From contig NZ_QVFV01000001.1 in assembly GCF_004212215.1 (NCBI RefSeq), forward strand, positions 380,811 to 444,810: 64,000 nucleotides of DNA. Direction: 5' to 3'. Both the position numbers and the translations under genes were made by a program. Within the stretch, counting starts at the first letter, position 1; each line of letters starts with the position of its first letter. This DNA comes from Leptolyngbya iicbica LK. GTDB taxonomy: Bacteria > Cyanobacteriota > Cyanobacteriia > Phormidesmidales > Phormidesmidaceae. A model generated the notes under the pieces. The model saw nothing but the letters and a program-made list of their open reading frames with translations. It did no database searches and was not told the origin of the DNA. Shown here one piece after another: positions 18,067-28,432 of the stretch.

Positions 18067-18366
18067 ATGAAGTTGACGTCTCTGCTGTTGCCGCTATTGA
18101 CGAGTGTCGGTGTGCTGTCTGGTCAAGCGGCGGGTCGCGCCTTGCCGCCGCCAGAAGACGTGCCCGAAGAACGGCTGCGCACAGAAATCATTTTAGAAGC
18201 GCGATCGCCCATCGATGGTACCCCCCTCACCCCAGCCGAGTACGAAGACTTACAAGCCGCGATCGTGGACTATCCCGCGCCAACGCTCGATTCCCAAATT
18301 CGCGAAGTCGTCTTTCTACTCCAAATTCGGCGAGTCCTACGCCCCGTGATCCCCTTCTTGCCATAG
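18067..18366 (+). CDS. Small exported hypothetical protein
   Basis: The 99-residue frame starts MKLTSLLLPLLTSVGVLSG, a good signal peptide probably cut after AAGRA or nearby. The mature part is acidic, with EDVPEERLRTEIILEARSP, PLTPAEYEDLQAAI and an end IRRVLRPVIPFLP. The frame extends upstream to 17797 but that part is not protein-like, so the ATG at 18067 is chosen. No convincing ribosome site is seen. I do not recognise a named domain. It is divergent from the PPC/TPR gene and upstream of glgB. Confidence 0.65.
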   Translation: MKLTSLLLPLLTSVGVLSGQAAGRALPPPEDVPEERLRTEIILEARSPIDGTPLTPAEYEDLQAAIVDYPAPTLDSQIREVVFLLQIRRVLRPVIPFLP

Positions 18367-18629
18367 CCGGGCAAAAAAACTCTCCTCTTTCCACCAGCGA
18401 GTTCTAATTTTGTTACGAAGTTTTGTTAATCTAAACCGCATAGATCAAAAACTTCTCAAATCAACGCCTAGGGGCTTAGCACTTAAACAATCTCCCCAAG
18501 ACCGCAAGGTTGCTATAAGGGTTTGGCAGTGCCAGCCCCCAACTAGCAGGGAGGCTTGTTCAAGCAACTCCCCAGCGGAGAAACTCACCCCCATATCGCT
18601 TCTGAAACCCGTTTTATATAAGGTTACCT

Positions 18630-20933
18630 ATGGCTGTTACGGTTGCTCCAGAGCAGATTGATAGCATCGTTTGGAACCAGCATCACGACCCCTTCGAGGT
18701 GCTAGGCCCCCACATGATTCAACAAGATGGCCAAACGGTGTGGGCCATCAGAGCCTACCTGCCAACCGCCGACGCCGCCTGGGTAGTGTTGCCTGAGAGC
18801 CGCAGCGAGTACCCCATGGAACAGGGGCACAATCCCCATTTCTTTGAATGCGTACTGACTACCCAAGAGCTGAGCAACTACCAGCTCAAGTACCAAGAAG
18901 GGGAACACGAGCGGTACGTTTACGACCCCTATGCTTTCAAGACTCGGCGGATCACTGACTTTGATGTGCATCTCTTTGCCGAGGGTAACCACCACCGCAT
19001 CTACGAAAAACTCGGCGCCCACGTCACTGAAATCGATGGCGTCAGCGGTGTTTACTTCGCCGTTTGGGCTCCCAGCGCCCGCAACGTCTCTGTCCTCGGC
19101 GATTTCAACTATTGGGATGGCCGCAAGCACCAAATGCGGCGCACCGGCAATGGCATCTGGGAACTATTTATTCCCGAGATTGGCTACGGCGAGCACTACA
19201 AGTACGAAATCAAAAACCATCACGGCCACATTTACGAAAAGTCTGACCCGTACGGCTTTCAGCAAGAGGTGCGGCCCAAAACCGCGTCTATCGTCACCGA
19301 TTTAGACGCCTACGAATGGCAAGATGCCGACTGGATGGAGCAGCGGCGACAGACCGAACCGCTGGATCACCCAGTATCTGTATATGAAGTCCATCTCGGC
19401 TCTTGGTTACACGCCTCTTCAGCAGAACCGTCCGTCTTGCCTGACGGCAGCATTGAACCCGCTGTGCAGGTAGCCGAACTGAAGCCAGGGGCGCGGTTCC
19501 TGACTTACCGCGAACTTGCCGCCAAGCTGATTCCCTACGTCAAAGAACTGGGCTTTACCCATATTGAACTGCTACCGATCGCCGAGCATCCGTTCGACGG
19601 TTCCTGGGGCTATCAGGTGACGGGGTACTATGCCGCGACCTCGCGCTACGGCACCCCCGAAGATTTCATGTACTTCGTGGATCAGTGCCACCAAGCGGGC
19701 ATCGGCGTCCTCATCGACTGGGTGCCCGGTCACTTTCCCAAAGATGGTCACGGACTGGCGTTCTTCGACGGTACCCATTTGTACGAACATGCCGATCCGC
19801 GTCAGGGTGAGCACAAGCAGTGGGGCACGCTGGTCTTTAACTACGGGCGCAACGAAGTCCGCAATTTCCTCGTCGCCAATGCTCTGTTTTGGTTCGACAA
19901 GTACCACATCGACGGGATGCGGGTGGATGCTGTAGCCTCGATGCTGTATCTCGACTACTTACGGGAAGATGGCGCTTGGGTCGCCAACGAGTATGGTGGG
20001 CGCGAAAACATCGAGGCCGCTGACTTTTTGCGGCAAGTCAATCATGTTGTCTTCAGCTACTTTCCCGGTGTTCTCTCCATTGCCGAAGAATCCACATCTT
20101 GGCCCATGGTGTCTTGGCCTACCTACGTCGGCGGTCTTGGCTTCAACCTGAAGTGGAACATGGGCTGGATGCACGACATGCTGGACTACTTCCACATGGA
20201 TCCGTGGTTCCGGCAGTTCCACCAAAACAACGTGACCTTTAGCATTTGGTACGCCTTTAGCGAAAACTTTATGCTGGCCCTCTCCCATGACGAGGTCGTC
20301 CACGGCAAGAGCAACATGCTCGGCAAAATGCCGGGAGATGAGTGGCAAAAGTTCGCCAACATGCGGTGTCTCTTTACGTACATGTTCACCCATCCGGGCA
20401 AAAAGACCCTCTTCATGAGCATGGAGTATGGTCAGTGGAGCGAGTGGAATGTGTGGGGCGATTTGGAATGGCACCTGCTGCAATATGAGCCCCACCAAAA
20501 GCATCACACTTTCATGACCAAGTTAAATGAGTTGTATAAGAGCGAGCCCGCGCTCTATACCAACGACTTTTCGCAAGATGGCTTTGAGTGGATTGACTGT
20601 AATGACAATCGACACAGCGTCGTGTCGTTCATTCGCCGCGATCGCGATAGCCATGATTTTGTGGTGACGATCTGCAATTTCACCCCTCAGCCCCACAGCC
20701 ACTATCGTCTCGGCGTGCCCGAGAGCGGCTACTATCGCGAAATCTTTAACAGCGATGCCCGCGAATTTGGCGGCAGCAACATGGGCAATCTGGGCGGCAA
20801 GTGGACCGATGAATGGTCTTACCACGGCAAGCCCTATTCCATCGACGTGACGTTGCCGCCCCTAGCGGTAGTGGTCTTCAAGCTCGATCGCGACTATACC
20901 GAAGGGGTGCGATCGGGCACGATTCAGCCCTAA
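18630..20933 (+). CDS. glgB: 1,4-alpha-glucan branching enzyme
   Basis: The 767-residue GH13 enzyme makes alpha-1,6 branches in glycogen. It has the long N-terminal arm, a CBM48 domain (about 110-220, [21 protein letters not shown]), the catalytic barrel and an all-beta C-terminal domain. Catalytic residues are the nucleophile Asp433 in [15 protein letters not shown], the acid/base Glu486 in SIAEES, and the transition-state Asp of [12 protein letters not shown]. Length fits the family (about 760-775 with the arm). The ATG at 18630 follows AAGGTTA, and the upstream 260 bp carries its promoter. A hairpin lies after the gene. No other glycogen gene is adjacent. Confidence 0.98.
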   Translation: MAVTVAPEQIDSIVWNQHHDPFEVLGPHMIQQDGQTVWAIRAYLPTADAAWVVLPESRSEYPMEQGHNPHFFECVLTTQELSNYQLKYQEGEHERYVYDPYAFKTRRITDFDVHLFAEGNHHRIYEKLGAHVTEIDGVSGVYFAVWAPSARNVSVLGDFNYWDGRKHQMRRTGNGIWELFIPEIGYGEHYKYEIKNHHGHIYEKSDPYGFQQEVRPKTASIVTDLDAYEWQDADWMEQRRQTEPLDHPVSVYEVHLGSWLHASSAEPSVLPDGSIEPAVQVAELKPGARFLTYRELAAKLIPYVKELGFTHIELLPIAEHPFDGSWGYQVTGYYAATSRYGTPEDFMYFVDQCHQAGIGVLIDWVPGHFPKDGHGLAFFDGTHLYEHADPRQGEHKQWGTLVFNYGRNEVRNFLVANALFWFDKYHIDGMRVDAVASMLYLDYLREDGAWVANEYGGRENIEAADFLRQVNHVVFSYFPGVLSIAEESTSWPMVSWPTYVGGLGFNLKWNMGWMHDMLDYFHMDPWFRQFHQNNVTFSIWYAFSENFMLALSHDEVVHGKSNMLGKMPGDEWQKFANMRCLFTYMFTHPGKKTLFMSMEYGQWSEWNVWGDLEWHLLQYEPHQKHHTFMTKLNELYKSEPALYTNDFSQDGFEWIDCNDNRHSVVSFIRRDRDSHDFVVTICNFTPQPHSHYRLGVPESGYYREIFNSDAREFGGSNMGNLGGKWTDEWSYHGKPYSIDVTLPPLAVVVFKLDRDYTEGVRSGTIQP

Positions 20934-20974
20934 TTTTGCGAGTAATCGGCGTCAACGTATTCACTCAACAGTCT

Positions 20975-21009
20975 TCACCCTGCATCTTCCTCCAGAAGGT
21001 GCAGGGTGA
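20975..21009. terminator. Long hairpin after glgB
   Basis: TCACCCTGCA (20975-20984) pairs with TGCAGGGTGA (21000-21009), with CTTC and GAAG continuing the stem inside. There is no strong U-tract. It lies between the convergent glgB and pheT ends. Confidence 0.65.
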
Positions 21010-21036
21010 TTAGGTTTAGGCAAAGTCGTCGAGTCT

Positions 21037-23478
21037 CTAGCTTCGCAGAGCCACCTTAAATTGCTTCTCTAACGCCGCGCGGACTTTTTGATGCACGGGT
21101 TCCACATCGTCATCGGTGAGGGTGCGATCGAGGGCGCGATACACCAGCCGGAAGGCGAGGCTCCGCTGACCATCGGGCACCGATTCCCCTTGGTACTCAT
21201 CGAACAGCGTGACCGAATTGAGGAGTTTGCCTCCAGCCTTGGCCATCGCTTTTTCGAGATCGGCTACGGTGACGGTCACCGGAGCGTAGAAGGCGATATC
21301 GCGATCGCTCGCCGGGAACGTGGAATAGGGCTGGAATTTCACCGCTTTGCGCCGTCCGCTTGCCAGACACGTCACCAGGGCTGACCAATTGAGCTGAAAG
21401 ACGTAGACCTCATCGGGCAAGTCTTGCGCTTGACACAATTGCGGGTGCAGTTGCCCAAAGGTGCCCAGACGCAACCGTCCTCGCACCCAGAGGGAGGCTG
21501 TCCGACCGGGATGCAATCGCTGATCGTCGCTATCGGATCGATAGTCCACCGCTAAGCCCAATCGCTGAAAGATGGCTTCCAACACTCCTTTGGCCTCAAA
21601 CCAGGTGAGGGGCTGGGGGCGATCGCTGGTCACCCACTTGCCTTGCCGAGCATCGCCGCCCATGATACCGCCCACCACTTCCGACTCTTGCGGCTCACCG
21701 TCTACGAGTTGGAAAATGCGCCCAATTTCAAACCCGTTCAACGGGCCATTCCCCTGCTCCAGGTTGAACTTATAGGCTTTAACCAAGCCATCGATTAAGT
21801 CTGTGCGCAGGGCCGAATATTCGGGGAAGAGGGGATTGGCCAACACGACCTGATCGGGGGAAGTCGGTTTGGTCAACGAGTAGTGAATCAGTTCCGTCAA
21901 CCCGGCTCCGCGACAGGTTTGCCGCAGCTTTTGAGAGAGGGCCGCTTCAGGCGACAATTCTCCCCCGGCAGCAGCTTGGGGCAGAGTATTGGCAAAGTGG
22001 TTATAGCCGTAGATGCGGGCCACTTCTTCAATGAGGTCAATTTCTCGCTCTAGGTCGCGATAGCGGAACGGGGGCACGGTGACCTGCCACACCTCGTCAC
22101 TGCTCGCGGCAACTTCGCAGCCCAGCGTTTCGAGCACGGTTTTGACTTGGGCCGCCGGTAGCGGCACAGGCGACTCGCCCAGGTTAGTGACGGGTCCCAA
22201 AATCGCATGGACGCGCGACAACCCGAGATCCAGGGTGCGGGTAGGAGTAATTTCCCCGACCGGGGTACGAGCCGTCACTTGAGAAACGACTTGGGCCGAG
22301 GCCAGGGTCGTCATCAGATGGACGGCGCGATCGCAGGCCAAGCCCAATTCGGCCGGATTCACCCCCCGCTCGTAGCGGGCCGACGCTTCGGTGCGCAATC
22401 CCTGGCTGCGGGCCGACTTACGAATCACCGCCGCGTCAAAGTAGGCCGCTTCCAGGGTGACGGTCGTGGTGCTGTCAATGACCTCCGTGGCTTCGCCCCC
22501 CATCACCCCCGCCAGGGCAACAGGCTGGTCGTTGGCGGTAATGACGAGGGATTCAGGCTTGAGCGATCGCTCCTGGCTATCTAACGTCAGCAGCGCTTCG
22601 CCGTCTTTTCCATACCGGACACCCAATTCATAACTGGCGCTATTGGCCGCAGCGGCGAGGCGATCGCCATCAAACGCATGGAGCGGTTGGCCCCATTCCA
22701 GCAAGACATAGTTAGTGATATCCACCACGTTATTAATCGGACGGGTGCCTGCCGCTTGTAAGCGCTGCTGCAACCAGGTCGGCGACGGGCCAATTTTCAC
22801 CCCAGCCAACACCGTAGCAATGTAGATTGGGCCGGCTTTTTCGTCACTCAGCTTGACCGCCACCGTCGAGGTCGAGGATTGGGGCGTCACAGCGGGGGCG
22901 ATCGGCATTTTGAGTTCGGCTCCAGTGATGGCCGCCACTTCACGGGCGATACCCACCAGGCTCAGCGCATCGGCCCGGTTCGCCGTAGAGGTGACATCTA
23001 GCACCACATCATCTAGCCCCAACAGGGGACGGGCATCGCTGCCTACCGACAAGTCAGATTCAGAAAAAATGTGAATGCCCGCAGACTCTTTGGCCAGTCC
23101 TAACTCCGCGAGAGAGCAGATCATTCCCGCAGACAATACGCCGCGGACTTCACGCGGCTTAATCTTGAGATCAGGAATCGGCAAGTGGGTGCCCACGGTA
23201 GCCACAGCAACATAACTGTCCGCTTTGACATTGGCCGCCCCACAAACGATTGAGGAAGGCTCACCCGCCCCAATATCAACGGTGCACAAACTCAATTTGT
23301 CAGAGTTGGGGTGCGGCTGCCGCTCAGTGACGTAGCCTACCACCACACCATCGGCCCATTGGCTGCGATCTTCAATATCTTCAACTTCGAACCCCGCCAT
23401 GGTGAGCGCGTCGGCCAAGGCCGCTGGCGATAGGGTGATGTCAACGAGTTCTTTGAGCCAGTTTAGAGAGATCCGCAT
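21037..23478 (-). CDS. pheT: Phenylalanine-tRNA ligase beta subunit
   Basis: The 813-residue protein is the large subunit of the bacterial alpha2-beta2 PheRS that charges tRNA-Phe. The order is normal: N-terminal helix ([14 protein letters not shown]), tRNA-binding OB fold ([21 protein letters not shown]), the B3/B4 editing domain, the B5 domain, the catalytic-like core and a C-terminal anticodon-binding FDX-ACB domain ([20 protein letters not shown]). Length fits the family. The ATG at 23478 starts the protein. pheS is not adjacent, which is usual in cyanobacteria, so the two subunits come from separate transcripts. Confidence 0.97.
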   Translation of the reverse strand: MRISLNWLKELVDITLSPAALADALTMAGFEVEDIEDRSQWADGVVVGYVTERQPHPNSDKLSLCTVDIGAGEPSSIVCGAANVKADSYVAVATVGTHLPIPDLKIKPREVRGVLSAGMICSLAELGLAKESAGIHIFSESDLSVGSDARPLLGLDDVVLDVTSTANRADALSLVGIAREVAAITGAELKMPIAPAVTPQSSTSTVAVKLSDEKAGPIYIATVLAGVKIGPSPTWLQQRLQAAGTRPINNVVDITNYVLLEWGQPLHAFDGDRLAAAANSASYELGVRYGKDGEALLTLDSQERSLKPESLVITANDQPVALAGVMGGEATEVIDSTTTVTLEAAYFDAAVIRKSARSQGLRTEASARYERGVNPAELGLACDRAVHLMTTLASAQVVSQVTARTPVGEITPTRTLDLGLSRVHAILGPVTNLGESPVPLPAAQVKTVLETLGCEVAASSDEVWQVTVPPFRYRDLEREIDLIEEVARIYGYNHFANTLPQAAAGGELSPEAALSQKLRQTCRGAGLTELIHYSLTKPTSPDQVVLANPLFPEYSALRTDLIDGLVKAYKFNLEQGNGPLNGFEIGRIFQLVDGEPQESEVVGGIMGGDARQGKWVTSDRPQPLTWFEAKGVLEAIFQRLGLAVDYRSDSDDQRLHPGRTASLWVRGRLRLGTFGQLHPQLCQAQDLPDEVYVFQLNWSALVTCLASGRRKAVKFQPYSTFPASDRDIAFYAPVTVTVADLEKAMAKAGGKLLNSVTLFDEYQGESVPDGQRSLAFRLVYRALDRTLTDDDVEPVHQKVRAALEKQFKVALRS

Positions 23479-24172
23479 CGATTCTTTCGATAATGTGTGA
23501 TAGCTAACAGTCCGGAATTAGGGCGATCGCCCGCGTTAAGACGGCTGCAACCAGTTTGCGATATCTGGCCCCGATGACTCAGCCTGAGTGTCTCCAGACG
23601 ATTCACCTGGCAGGGGTCGCCATCAAATCAACGGCCCAGTGCCCCAGCGGTAGTTCGCAACCTTTTGCAACATCCCCTAGTCAGTCTACTCCAGTGATTG
23701 TCTCAAAACCCGTGACCATCGCGAACAATCGTGGTCAGACGCCACTCATGGTCGGTAGCTGGGCTACTGATCGATAGCTACACCCTTTACCATCAGGGCG
23801 TTTCCGGCAATAGGGTGCGACCGCTGAGGAGCCGCTGGGCGATCGCACCCCGCTGGCTTTCCAGACCCATGCAATGCCTCTGCTCATTGGGCTGTGCCGC
23901 AATTTCAGGCATTGCTTTAAGGCAATCCCGCAAGAACTTTATCAGAATCTTAAAAAGGGCATCAAACCCCTCTAGGAAGGTGGGAATAATTAGAGTAATG
24001 TGACATCACTCACATTGGCTTTCATGATTCAGCGTCTTTATGGACGTATAAGTAGCTAGCTGTCATCGATAGTATGGAGTCAGGAGTCACGCAGTCTCTG
24101 TAACGACAGGGTCTTCTATCGTCAGTAGCTCCTACACACACTACACGGGCACACATCATTATCTCGGGTCGC
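23479..24172. other. 694-bp regulatory spacer between pheT and the kinase gene
   Basis: It holds the divergent promoters. The notable element is a perfect CRP-type operator (23997-24016). A TATAAG at 24047-24052 could be a -10 box for the kinase gene. The short open frames here look non-coding. Confidence 0.6.
23997..24016. promoter_or_regulatory. Perfect CRP (SyCRP1-type) operator upstream of the kinase gene
   Basis: The site reads AATGTGA-N6-TCACATT, a perfect 7+7 palindrome containing the CRP consensus TGTGA-N6-TCACA used by E. coli CRP and Synechocystis SyCRP1. Its centre lies 166 bases before the kinase start codon and about 43 bases before a candidate -10 box. An exact core match is expected by chance much less than once in 64 kb. 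cAMP control of the kinase gene is inferred. Confidence 0.75.
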
Positions 24173-25777
24173 ATGAGTTACTGCACCAATTTAGACTGCC
24201 CAAAACCGAAAAACCCCCCACGGATTACGCACTGCCAAGCTTGCGGAGCCGAGCTGATATTGCGCGATCGCTACCGCGCCTTGAGAGCTCTGGGGCGGGG
24301 AGGATTTGGTGCGACCTTCCTAGCGCGGGATGAATCTTTGCCGGGTCATCCCCCTTGCGTCATCAAGCAACTACGCCCCTCCGCCGATGCTCAGCACATT
24401 CTCGATATGGCCCGCGACCTGTTTCAGCGAGAAGCCAAAATTCTCGGCAAAATCGGCAACCATCCCCAACTGCCGCGCCTGCTTGATTATTTTGAAACCA
24501 ACAACGAGTTCTTCCTGGTTCAGGAGTTTATTAACGGCAAAACCCTACAGCAAGAAGTTCGGGGCGGTGGCCCATTTACCGAAGCAGGTGTGCGGCAATT
24601 TCTCAGCGAGGCCTTGCCCCTCATCCAATACGTTCACGACAACAAAATTATTCACCGCGATATCAAACCCGCGAATTTGATTCGCCGTAGTGAAGACAAA
24701 AAACTGGTGCTCATTGACTTTGGGGCGGTGAAAGACAAAGTGGCTCCGGCCCAAGAAACCGCTGACCAAACCGCCCTCACGGCCTATGCGATCGGCACCC
24801 CCGGTTATGCGCCGCCCGAGCAGATGGCCATGCGCCCGGTATACGCCAGCGATATTTACGCGATGGGGGTGACCTGCATCTATCTGCTCACGGCCAAATC
24901 GCCCAAAGACTTGGACTATGACCCCACCACTGGGGAAATGATGTGGCGCAACTTAGTTCACGTCAGCGACCATTTTGCCGACGTGCTGCAAAAAATGTTG
25001 GAAATTTCTGTGCGTCACCGCTATCAGTCGGTGGAAGCAGTCTTGCGTGATCTTGATCTGGAACCCTACATGGATAGCCTGGCGCAAAACCTGGCGTTTC
25101 CAAATTCCACTAGCGGTCGCGACGACAGCAAAGGTGATCTCAATAGCAGCTCAAATTATCACCAACTGCGAGAAGGCCGCAATCGCGAGTCGGCCTCTTC
25201 CCCCTCTTCGCGCATGGCGGCAGCCATTCGGGCGCGCCGTGAGCGGGCGAACTCACGCACGGGCAATAGCGGTCCTAACTCTCGCCAAGGAATGACCACC
25301 CGTAACTCCCGCATGACCTCTGGCTCACGCTCCGGCGGCAAAACCAAACTTACCGCTGACGAGCTTAAACAAGCCTATGCTAAGGGGCGACGCGATTTTT
25401 CACTGTTGACCCTGTTTGCCCTTGATCTCTCCAAAGTCACCTTGTCGGGCACCAGCTTTGTGGAGTCAAAACTCAAAAAGGCTAATTTCCAAAATGCCGA
25501 TCTAACGGGGGCTAATTTTGGGCGAGCTGATTTGACGCAAGTTGCTCTGCGGGGCGCAAACCTGGGCCGCGCTTACTTTACCAATGCCAATCTACAAGGG
25601 GCGGACTTGCGAGGGGCCAATCTGAACTATGCCACGCTCTCGAATGCCAACTTAAAGGGCGCCAATCTGTGCGGGGCTGACCTGACCGGCGCACGGGTAA
25701 GTGATGAGCAATTGGCGACGGCCAGAACGAACTGGGCAACGGTGTATCCGAACGGTAAGCGCGGCCTGATGCGATAG
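24173..25777 (+). CDS. Serine/threonine protein kinase with zinc ribbon and pentapeptide repeats (SpkB-like)
   Basis: The 534-residue protein begins with a zinc-ribbon motif (Cys4, Cys9, Cys21, Cys24). A Hanks-type kinase domain follows (about 30-300): glycine loop GRGGFG (41-46), the Lys of CVIKQL, His161-Arg162-Asp163 in IIHRDIKPANL, Asp182 in LIDFGAVKD and the APE-like APPEQ. All catalytic residues are present. A basic Ser/Arg/Asn-rich linker (about 320-400) leads to pentapeptide repeats (about 420-515, consensus A(N/D)LxG). This order matches SpkB of Synechocystis, linked there to motility and oxidative stress. The ATG at 24173 is the first in frame. A perfect CRP operator lies upstream and a second pentapeptide gene follows. 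Confidence 0.95.
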   Translation: MSYCTNLDCPKPKNPPRITHCQACGAELILRDRYRALRALGRGGFGATFLARDESLPGHPPCVIKQLRPSADAQHILDMARDLFQREAKILGKIGNHPQLPRLLDYFETNNEFFLVQEFINGKTLQQEVRGGGPFTEAGVRQFLSEALPLIQYVHDNKIIHRDIKPANLIRRSEDKKLVLIDFGAVKDKVAPAQETADQTALTAYAIGTPGYAPPEQMAMRPVYASDIYAMGVTCIYLLTAKSPKDLDYDPTTGEMMWRNLVHVSDHFADVLQKMLEISVRHRYQSVEAVLRDLDLEPYMDSLAQNLAFPNSTSGRDDSKGDLNSSSNYHQLREGRNRESASSPSSRMAAAIRARRERANSRTGNSGPNSRQGMTTRNSRMTSGSRSGGKTKLTADELKQAYAKGRRDFSLLTLFALDLSKVTLSGTSFVESKLKKANFQNADLTGANFGRADLTQVALRGANLGRAYFTNANLQGADLRGANLNYATLSNANLKGANLCGADLTGARVSDEQLATARTNWATVYPNGKRGLMR

Positions 25778-25779
25778 AG

Positions 25780-25803
25780 TTTCAACCCTGCCGGGGTTCA
25801 AAG
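25780..25803 (+). terminator. Weak hairpin after the kinase gene
   Basis: TTTCAACCC and GGGTTCAAA pair with one mismatch around four to five bases, directly after the stop. No U-tract follows. Confidence 0.35.
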
Positions 25804-25958
25804 CCACTAGCCCCATGACCTGATGCGCCCGTCAACCGCAAGCGAGCAGCGATCGCCTTGCGACCTAAACCGCTTGCGACCCTTCGGCTTCACAATTTAT
25901 TTTGTATTGGCTGATACCAAATATGGCCATAATATATCTATGTTGAGTGGAATCAATC

Positions 25959-26885
25959 ATGACGCAACTGGAAGCCTCTCATGTGATGGCTCGTTTGCAA
26001 GCAGGACAATCGCTCGCCCAAGCAGAGTTGAGTCATCTCAATCTCGATCACAGTTGCTTAGATGGCGGCGATTTTTCGCGGGCTTATTTGCGTCGAGCCC
26101 AGTTGCGGCAGGCTTCTTGTCGAGCGATCGATTTGTCCCACGCAACGTTGGTGTTAGCAGATTTATCTGACAGCGATTTGTCTGATGCAGAACTGTCGGC
26201 AGCGGTATTGACTCAGGCCCGTCTCTGCCGAGCCACGCTACAAGGGGCTGTCGCCAAAGCGGCCAAGGTTTATGAGGCCGATTTGACCCAGGTGAACGCT
26301 CGCCAGTCCTGTTTCGATAAGGCGGATTTAAGAGGTATCCAAGCGACGCGATCGCATTTCGAAGGCGCATCCTTGATTTCGGCTCAACTGGATGAATCAA
26401 ATTGCAGTCGCTCGACCTTTGCCAATGCCCGCTTGCGCGATTCGTCTTGGTCGTCAGCCATGCTGGTGGGCGTGTCGTTTGCAGGGGCGCAACTTTCGCA
26501 AGCGAGACTCGGCCAAGCCTTGCTGATGGGGAGCAACTTTTCTGAGGCGGATTTGCTGAGTTGTGACCTGTCAGAAGCTGATTTGACGGGCGCGGTGTTG
26601 ATCGCCGCACAACTCGACTGGGCCGATTTGTGGAATGCGGTATTGATGGGGGCAAATCTGCGCCAGGCGTCGCTTTACGGCACTAATTGCGAATCGGCAA
26701 ACTTAAGTTTGGCCAATTTCAGCGGGGCCGATTTGCGAGAGGCCAATTTTGAAAAGGCTCAACTCAATGGGGCTTGTTTTGATCAGGCGATCGTGCGCGG
26801 CGCTTTGTTTACCGATGCGTCAGGGCTGACGGATGAGCAGAAGCAATGGTTGCGGCAGCAGGGCGCGCTGAATTTGGATCGGTAG
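25959..26885 (+). CDS. Pentapeptide repeat protein
   Basis: The 308-residue protein is almost entirely tandem pentapeptide repeats (pattern A(D/N)LxxA, for example DLSDSDLSDAELSAAVL and ANFSGADLREANFEKAQLNG), from about residue 25 to 290. It should fold as a right-handed quadrilateral beta helix. A short N-terminal helix (MTQLEASHVMARLQAG) and a C-terminal cap containing TDEQKQWLRQQGAL, resembling the SDEQL cap of the kinase's repeat domain, close the rod. The ATG at 25959 follows GAGTGGA and is preferred to an upstream in-frame GTG. No catalytic domain is seen. It lies 181 bases after the kinase gene on the same strand and may be its partner or target. Confidence 0.9.
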   Translation: MTQLEASHVMARLQAGQSLAQAELSHLNLDHSCLDGGDFSRAYLRRAQLRQASCRAIDLSHATLVLADLSDSDLSDAELSAAVLTQARLCRATLQGAVAKAAKVYEADLTQVNARQSCFDKADLRGIQATRSHFEGASLISAQLDESNCSRSTFANARLRDSSWSSAMLVGVSFAGAQLSQARLGQALLMGSNFSEADLLSCDLSEADLTGAVLIAAQLDWADLWNAVLMGANLRQASLYGTNCESANLSLANFSGADLREANFEKAQLNGACFDQAIVRGALFTDASGLTDEQKQWLRQQGALNLDR

Positions 26886-27045
26886 AGTGATGGAGTCGCA
26901 GGGTAGTTGGGTCGCAGGGTGAGAGGGCCTAGCAGCCTGGGATATGTCAGTTGCTATCCTGCTGTTTAGAGAGTCGTCTTGGCGGTCTGTTCCTGCGTTA
27001 GAGAGCACGGTTCAATTGAAAAATTCGAGGATGTCGCCTAGCCTG

Positions 27046-27924
27046 TTACTCGCTGTACCAGAAGGCATCGGCGATCGCCCCACCTTCTTCCTCAAAAAAT
27101 TCGATGGGGTTGAGCACGACAATTTGCTGAGTCAGGTCATCGCCTAAGCGGCGCTGCACGCGATCGGGAATGCCGTGACCATAAATGACGTGACCATTGC
27201 CCGCTAGCACGACCACCTGAGTGTCGGGATTAGCGGTTTTGAAGTCGGCGATCGTCATTGCCATGGTTTCATCCCAGGTGACTTGGGCGGCAAAGAAGTT
27301 GTCAAGATTGAAGTCGCCGTGGGCTCCGTGCGCTCCAAACGCAGCGGCGACGAATTCTCGATAGTCTGCGTTGCTGGTGTCAATTTCCTCAAGGGGGGGA
27401 ATGTAGCGAAAGTCATCACCTTCAAGACTTTCCAATCCCTCGCGAGCTACTTGGCGAGTAATTTCTGCTGGCGCATTCAACGCGAGTACAGGCAGGTCAT
27501 GGGCTTGGGCAAAGCGCAGCACAGGCGCATAAAATTCCCAGGGAAAGCCCCACCGCTCCAAATATTCCGTTTGGGCAATCAGCTCTTCTTCGGTAATGTC
27601 GCCTGCCAGGTAGCGATCGATCGCGGGTTGAAACGGGCGCTGAAACATCTCTAGGGCGATCGCCAAATTAGGGTTCTCGGCATAGAGCCCTTCAATAATT
27701 TCTAACTGAGCCGCATGATCAGCCAAACTATCGTGACGCTCGCCCAAATACACCACATCAGCGGTTTGCAGGGCTTTAAAGGTTTCGTCTTGAATACTGG
27801 AAATGGCGGCTGGCGACTCGGGTGGAGTCAGGCCATCTTCCGCCGAACAGGCGAGGGGAGACGTCACCAACATGGCCCCCAAGAGCGCCCAACCCAAACC
27901 CCATTGCCGCAAACGTGATGTCAT
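27046..27924 (-). CDS. ChaN-like haem-binding lipoprotein
   Basis: The 292-residue protein matches the ChaN family (haem-binding uptake-type, also DUF399): VVYLGERHDSLADHAAQLEI, LAIALEMFQRPFQPAIDRYLAG, YLERWGFPWEFYAPVLRFA and VVVLAGNGHVIYGHGIP. The signal peptide ends in a lipobox with Cys26 (TSPLACSA), so it is a lipoprotein. In Campylobacter, ChaN binds paired haems, and the conserved His and Tyr residues here could do the same. It is last in a minus-strand run, 11 bases after the small gene 27936-28154, downstream of the thioredoxin and haem-protein genes. A haem link fits this context. Confidence 0.9.
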   Translation of the reverse strand: MTSRLRQWGLGWALLGAMLVTSPLACSAEDGLTPPESPAAISSIQDETFKALQTADVVYLGERHDSLADHAAQLEIIEGLYAENPNLAIALEMFQRPFQPAIDRYLAGDITEEELIAQTEYLERWGFPWEFYAPVLRFAQAHDLPVLALNAPAEITRQVAREGLESLEGDDFRYIPPLEEIDTSNADYREFVAAAFGAHGAHGDFNLDNFFAAQVTWDETMAMTIADFKTANPDTQVVVLAGNGHVIYGHGIPDRVQRRLGDDLTQQIVVLNPIEFFEEEGGAIADAFWYSE

Positions 27925-27935
27925 GATGCCAGAAA

Positions 27936-28154
27936 TTAATAAGTTGGCCGATTCATTGTGCAGTATAGGGTCAGTGCTGCCGTGCTCGCCAAAATCGTGG
28001 CGGTCGTCACATCACAGCCCATGAGCGCAAACGCCTGATAGCTCAGTAAACAAAAGACGCCAGTGCTACCGAGGGGAGTGGTCAAAAATTCCCCGAACTC
28101 CACCAGTTCTTCCAGCAGTTTCAAAAAATGCAGCAAGCGGTTGAGAATGGCCAT
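27936..28154 (-). CDS. Small hydrophobic protein in the thioredoxin-ChaN run
   Basis: The 72-residue frame starts MAILNRLLHFLKLLEELVEF. The N-terminal third is an amphipathic Leu/Glu helix. The rest has two short hydrophobic stretches (about 31-47 and 50-66, GVFCLLSYQAFALMG and TATILASTAALTLYC), probably a membrane hairpin. The ATG at 28154 follows AAAGGGG at 8 bases. A longer open frame to 28403 overlaps the preceding small gene and is not protein-like. It sits 5 bases after one gene and 11 before the next, a strong sign of translation in an operon. No family is recognised. Confidence 0.6.
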   Translation of the reverse strand: MAILNRLLHFLKLLEELVEFGEFLTTPLGSTGVFCLLSYQAFALMGCDVTTATILASTAALTLYCTMNRPTY

Positions 28155-28159
28155 GATCG

Positions 28160-28381
28160 TCACCCCTTTTGTGTGAGCGAAAAACTGGAAAGGTTGCGAG
28201 AATGCTGCTTCTCGGCTCGGGTCAGCTGGGGATTGCCTGGCGACTGCTGCCAGGGATGAGCCATTTGCAGCATATGTCGTTGCAACCCGGAAACGTAGCC
28301 ACTGATGCGCCCAGTTCTTAGGACTGGGTCGATCGCTGGGCGATCGCGGCGGGTTCGGTTGATCAATCCTTGAGACATCAT
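28160..28381 (-). CDS. Small basic hypothetical protein
   Basis: This 73-residue frame starts MMSQGLINRTRRDRPAI. It is rich in Arg, Gln, His and Ser and has no membrane segment or Cys. The ribosome site GAGGG lies 5 bases before the ATG at 28381, which decides the start. The stop is 5 bases before the next start codon. Both points argue for a real gene, though no family is known to me. It follows the thioredoxin gene by 51 bases and is probably cotranscribed with it. Confidence 0.55.
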   Translation of the reverse strand: MMSQGLINRTRRDRPAIDPVLRTGRISGYVSGLQRHMLQMAHPWQQSPGNPQLTRAEKQHSRNLSSFSLTQKG

Positions 28382-28432
28382 CAATTCCCTCAATCAACGG
28401 CAATCATGGATTCATAAAACTGAGGCGATCGC

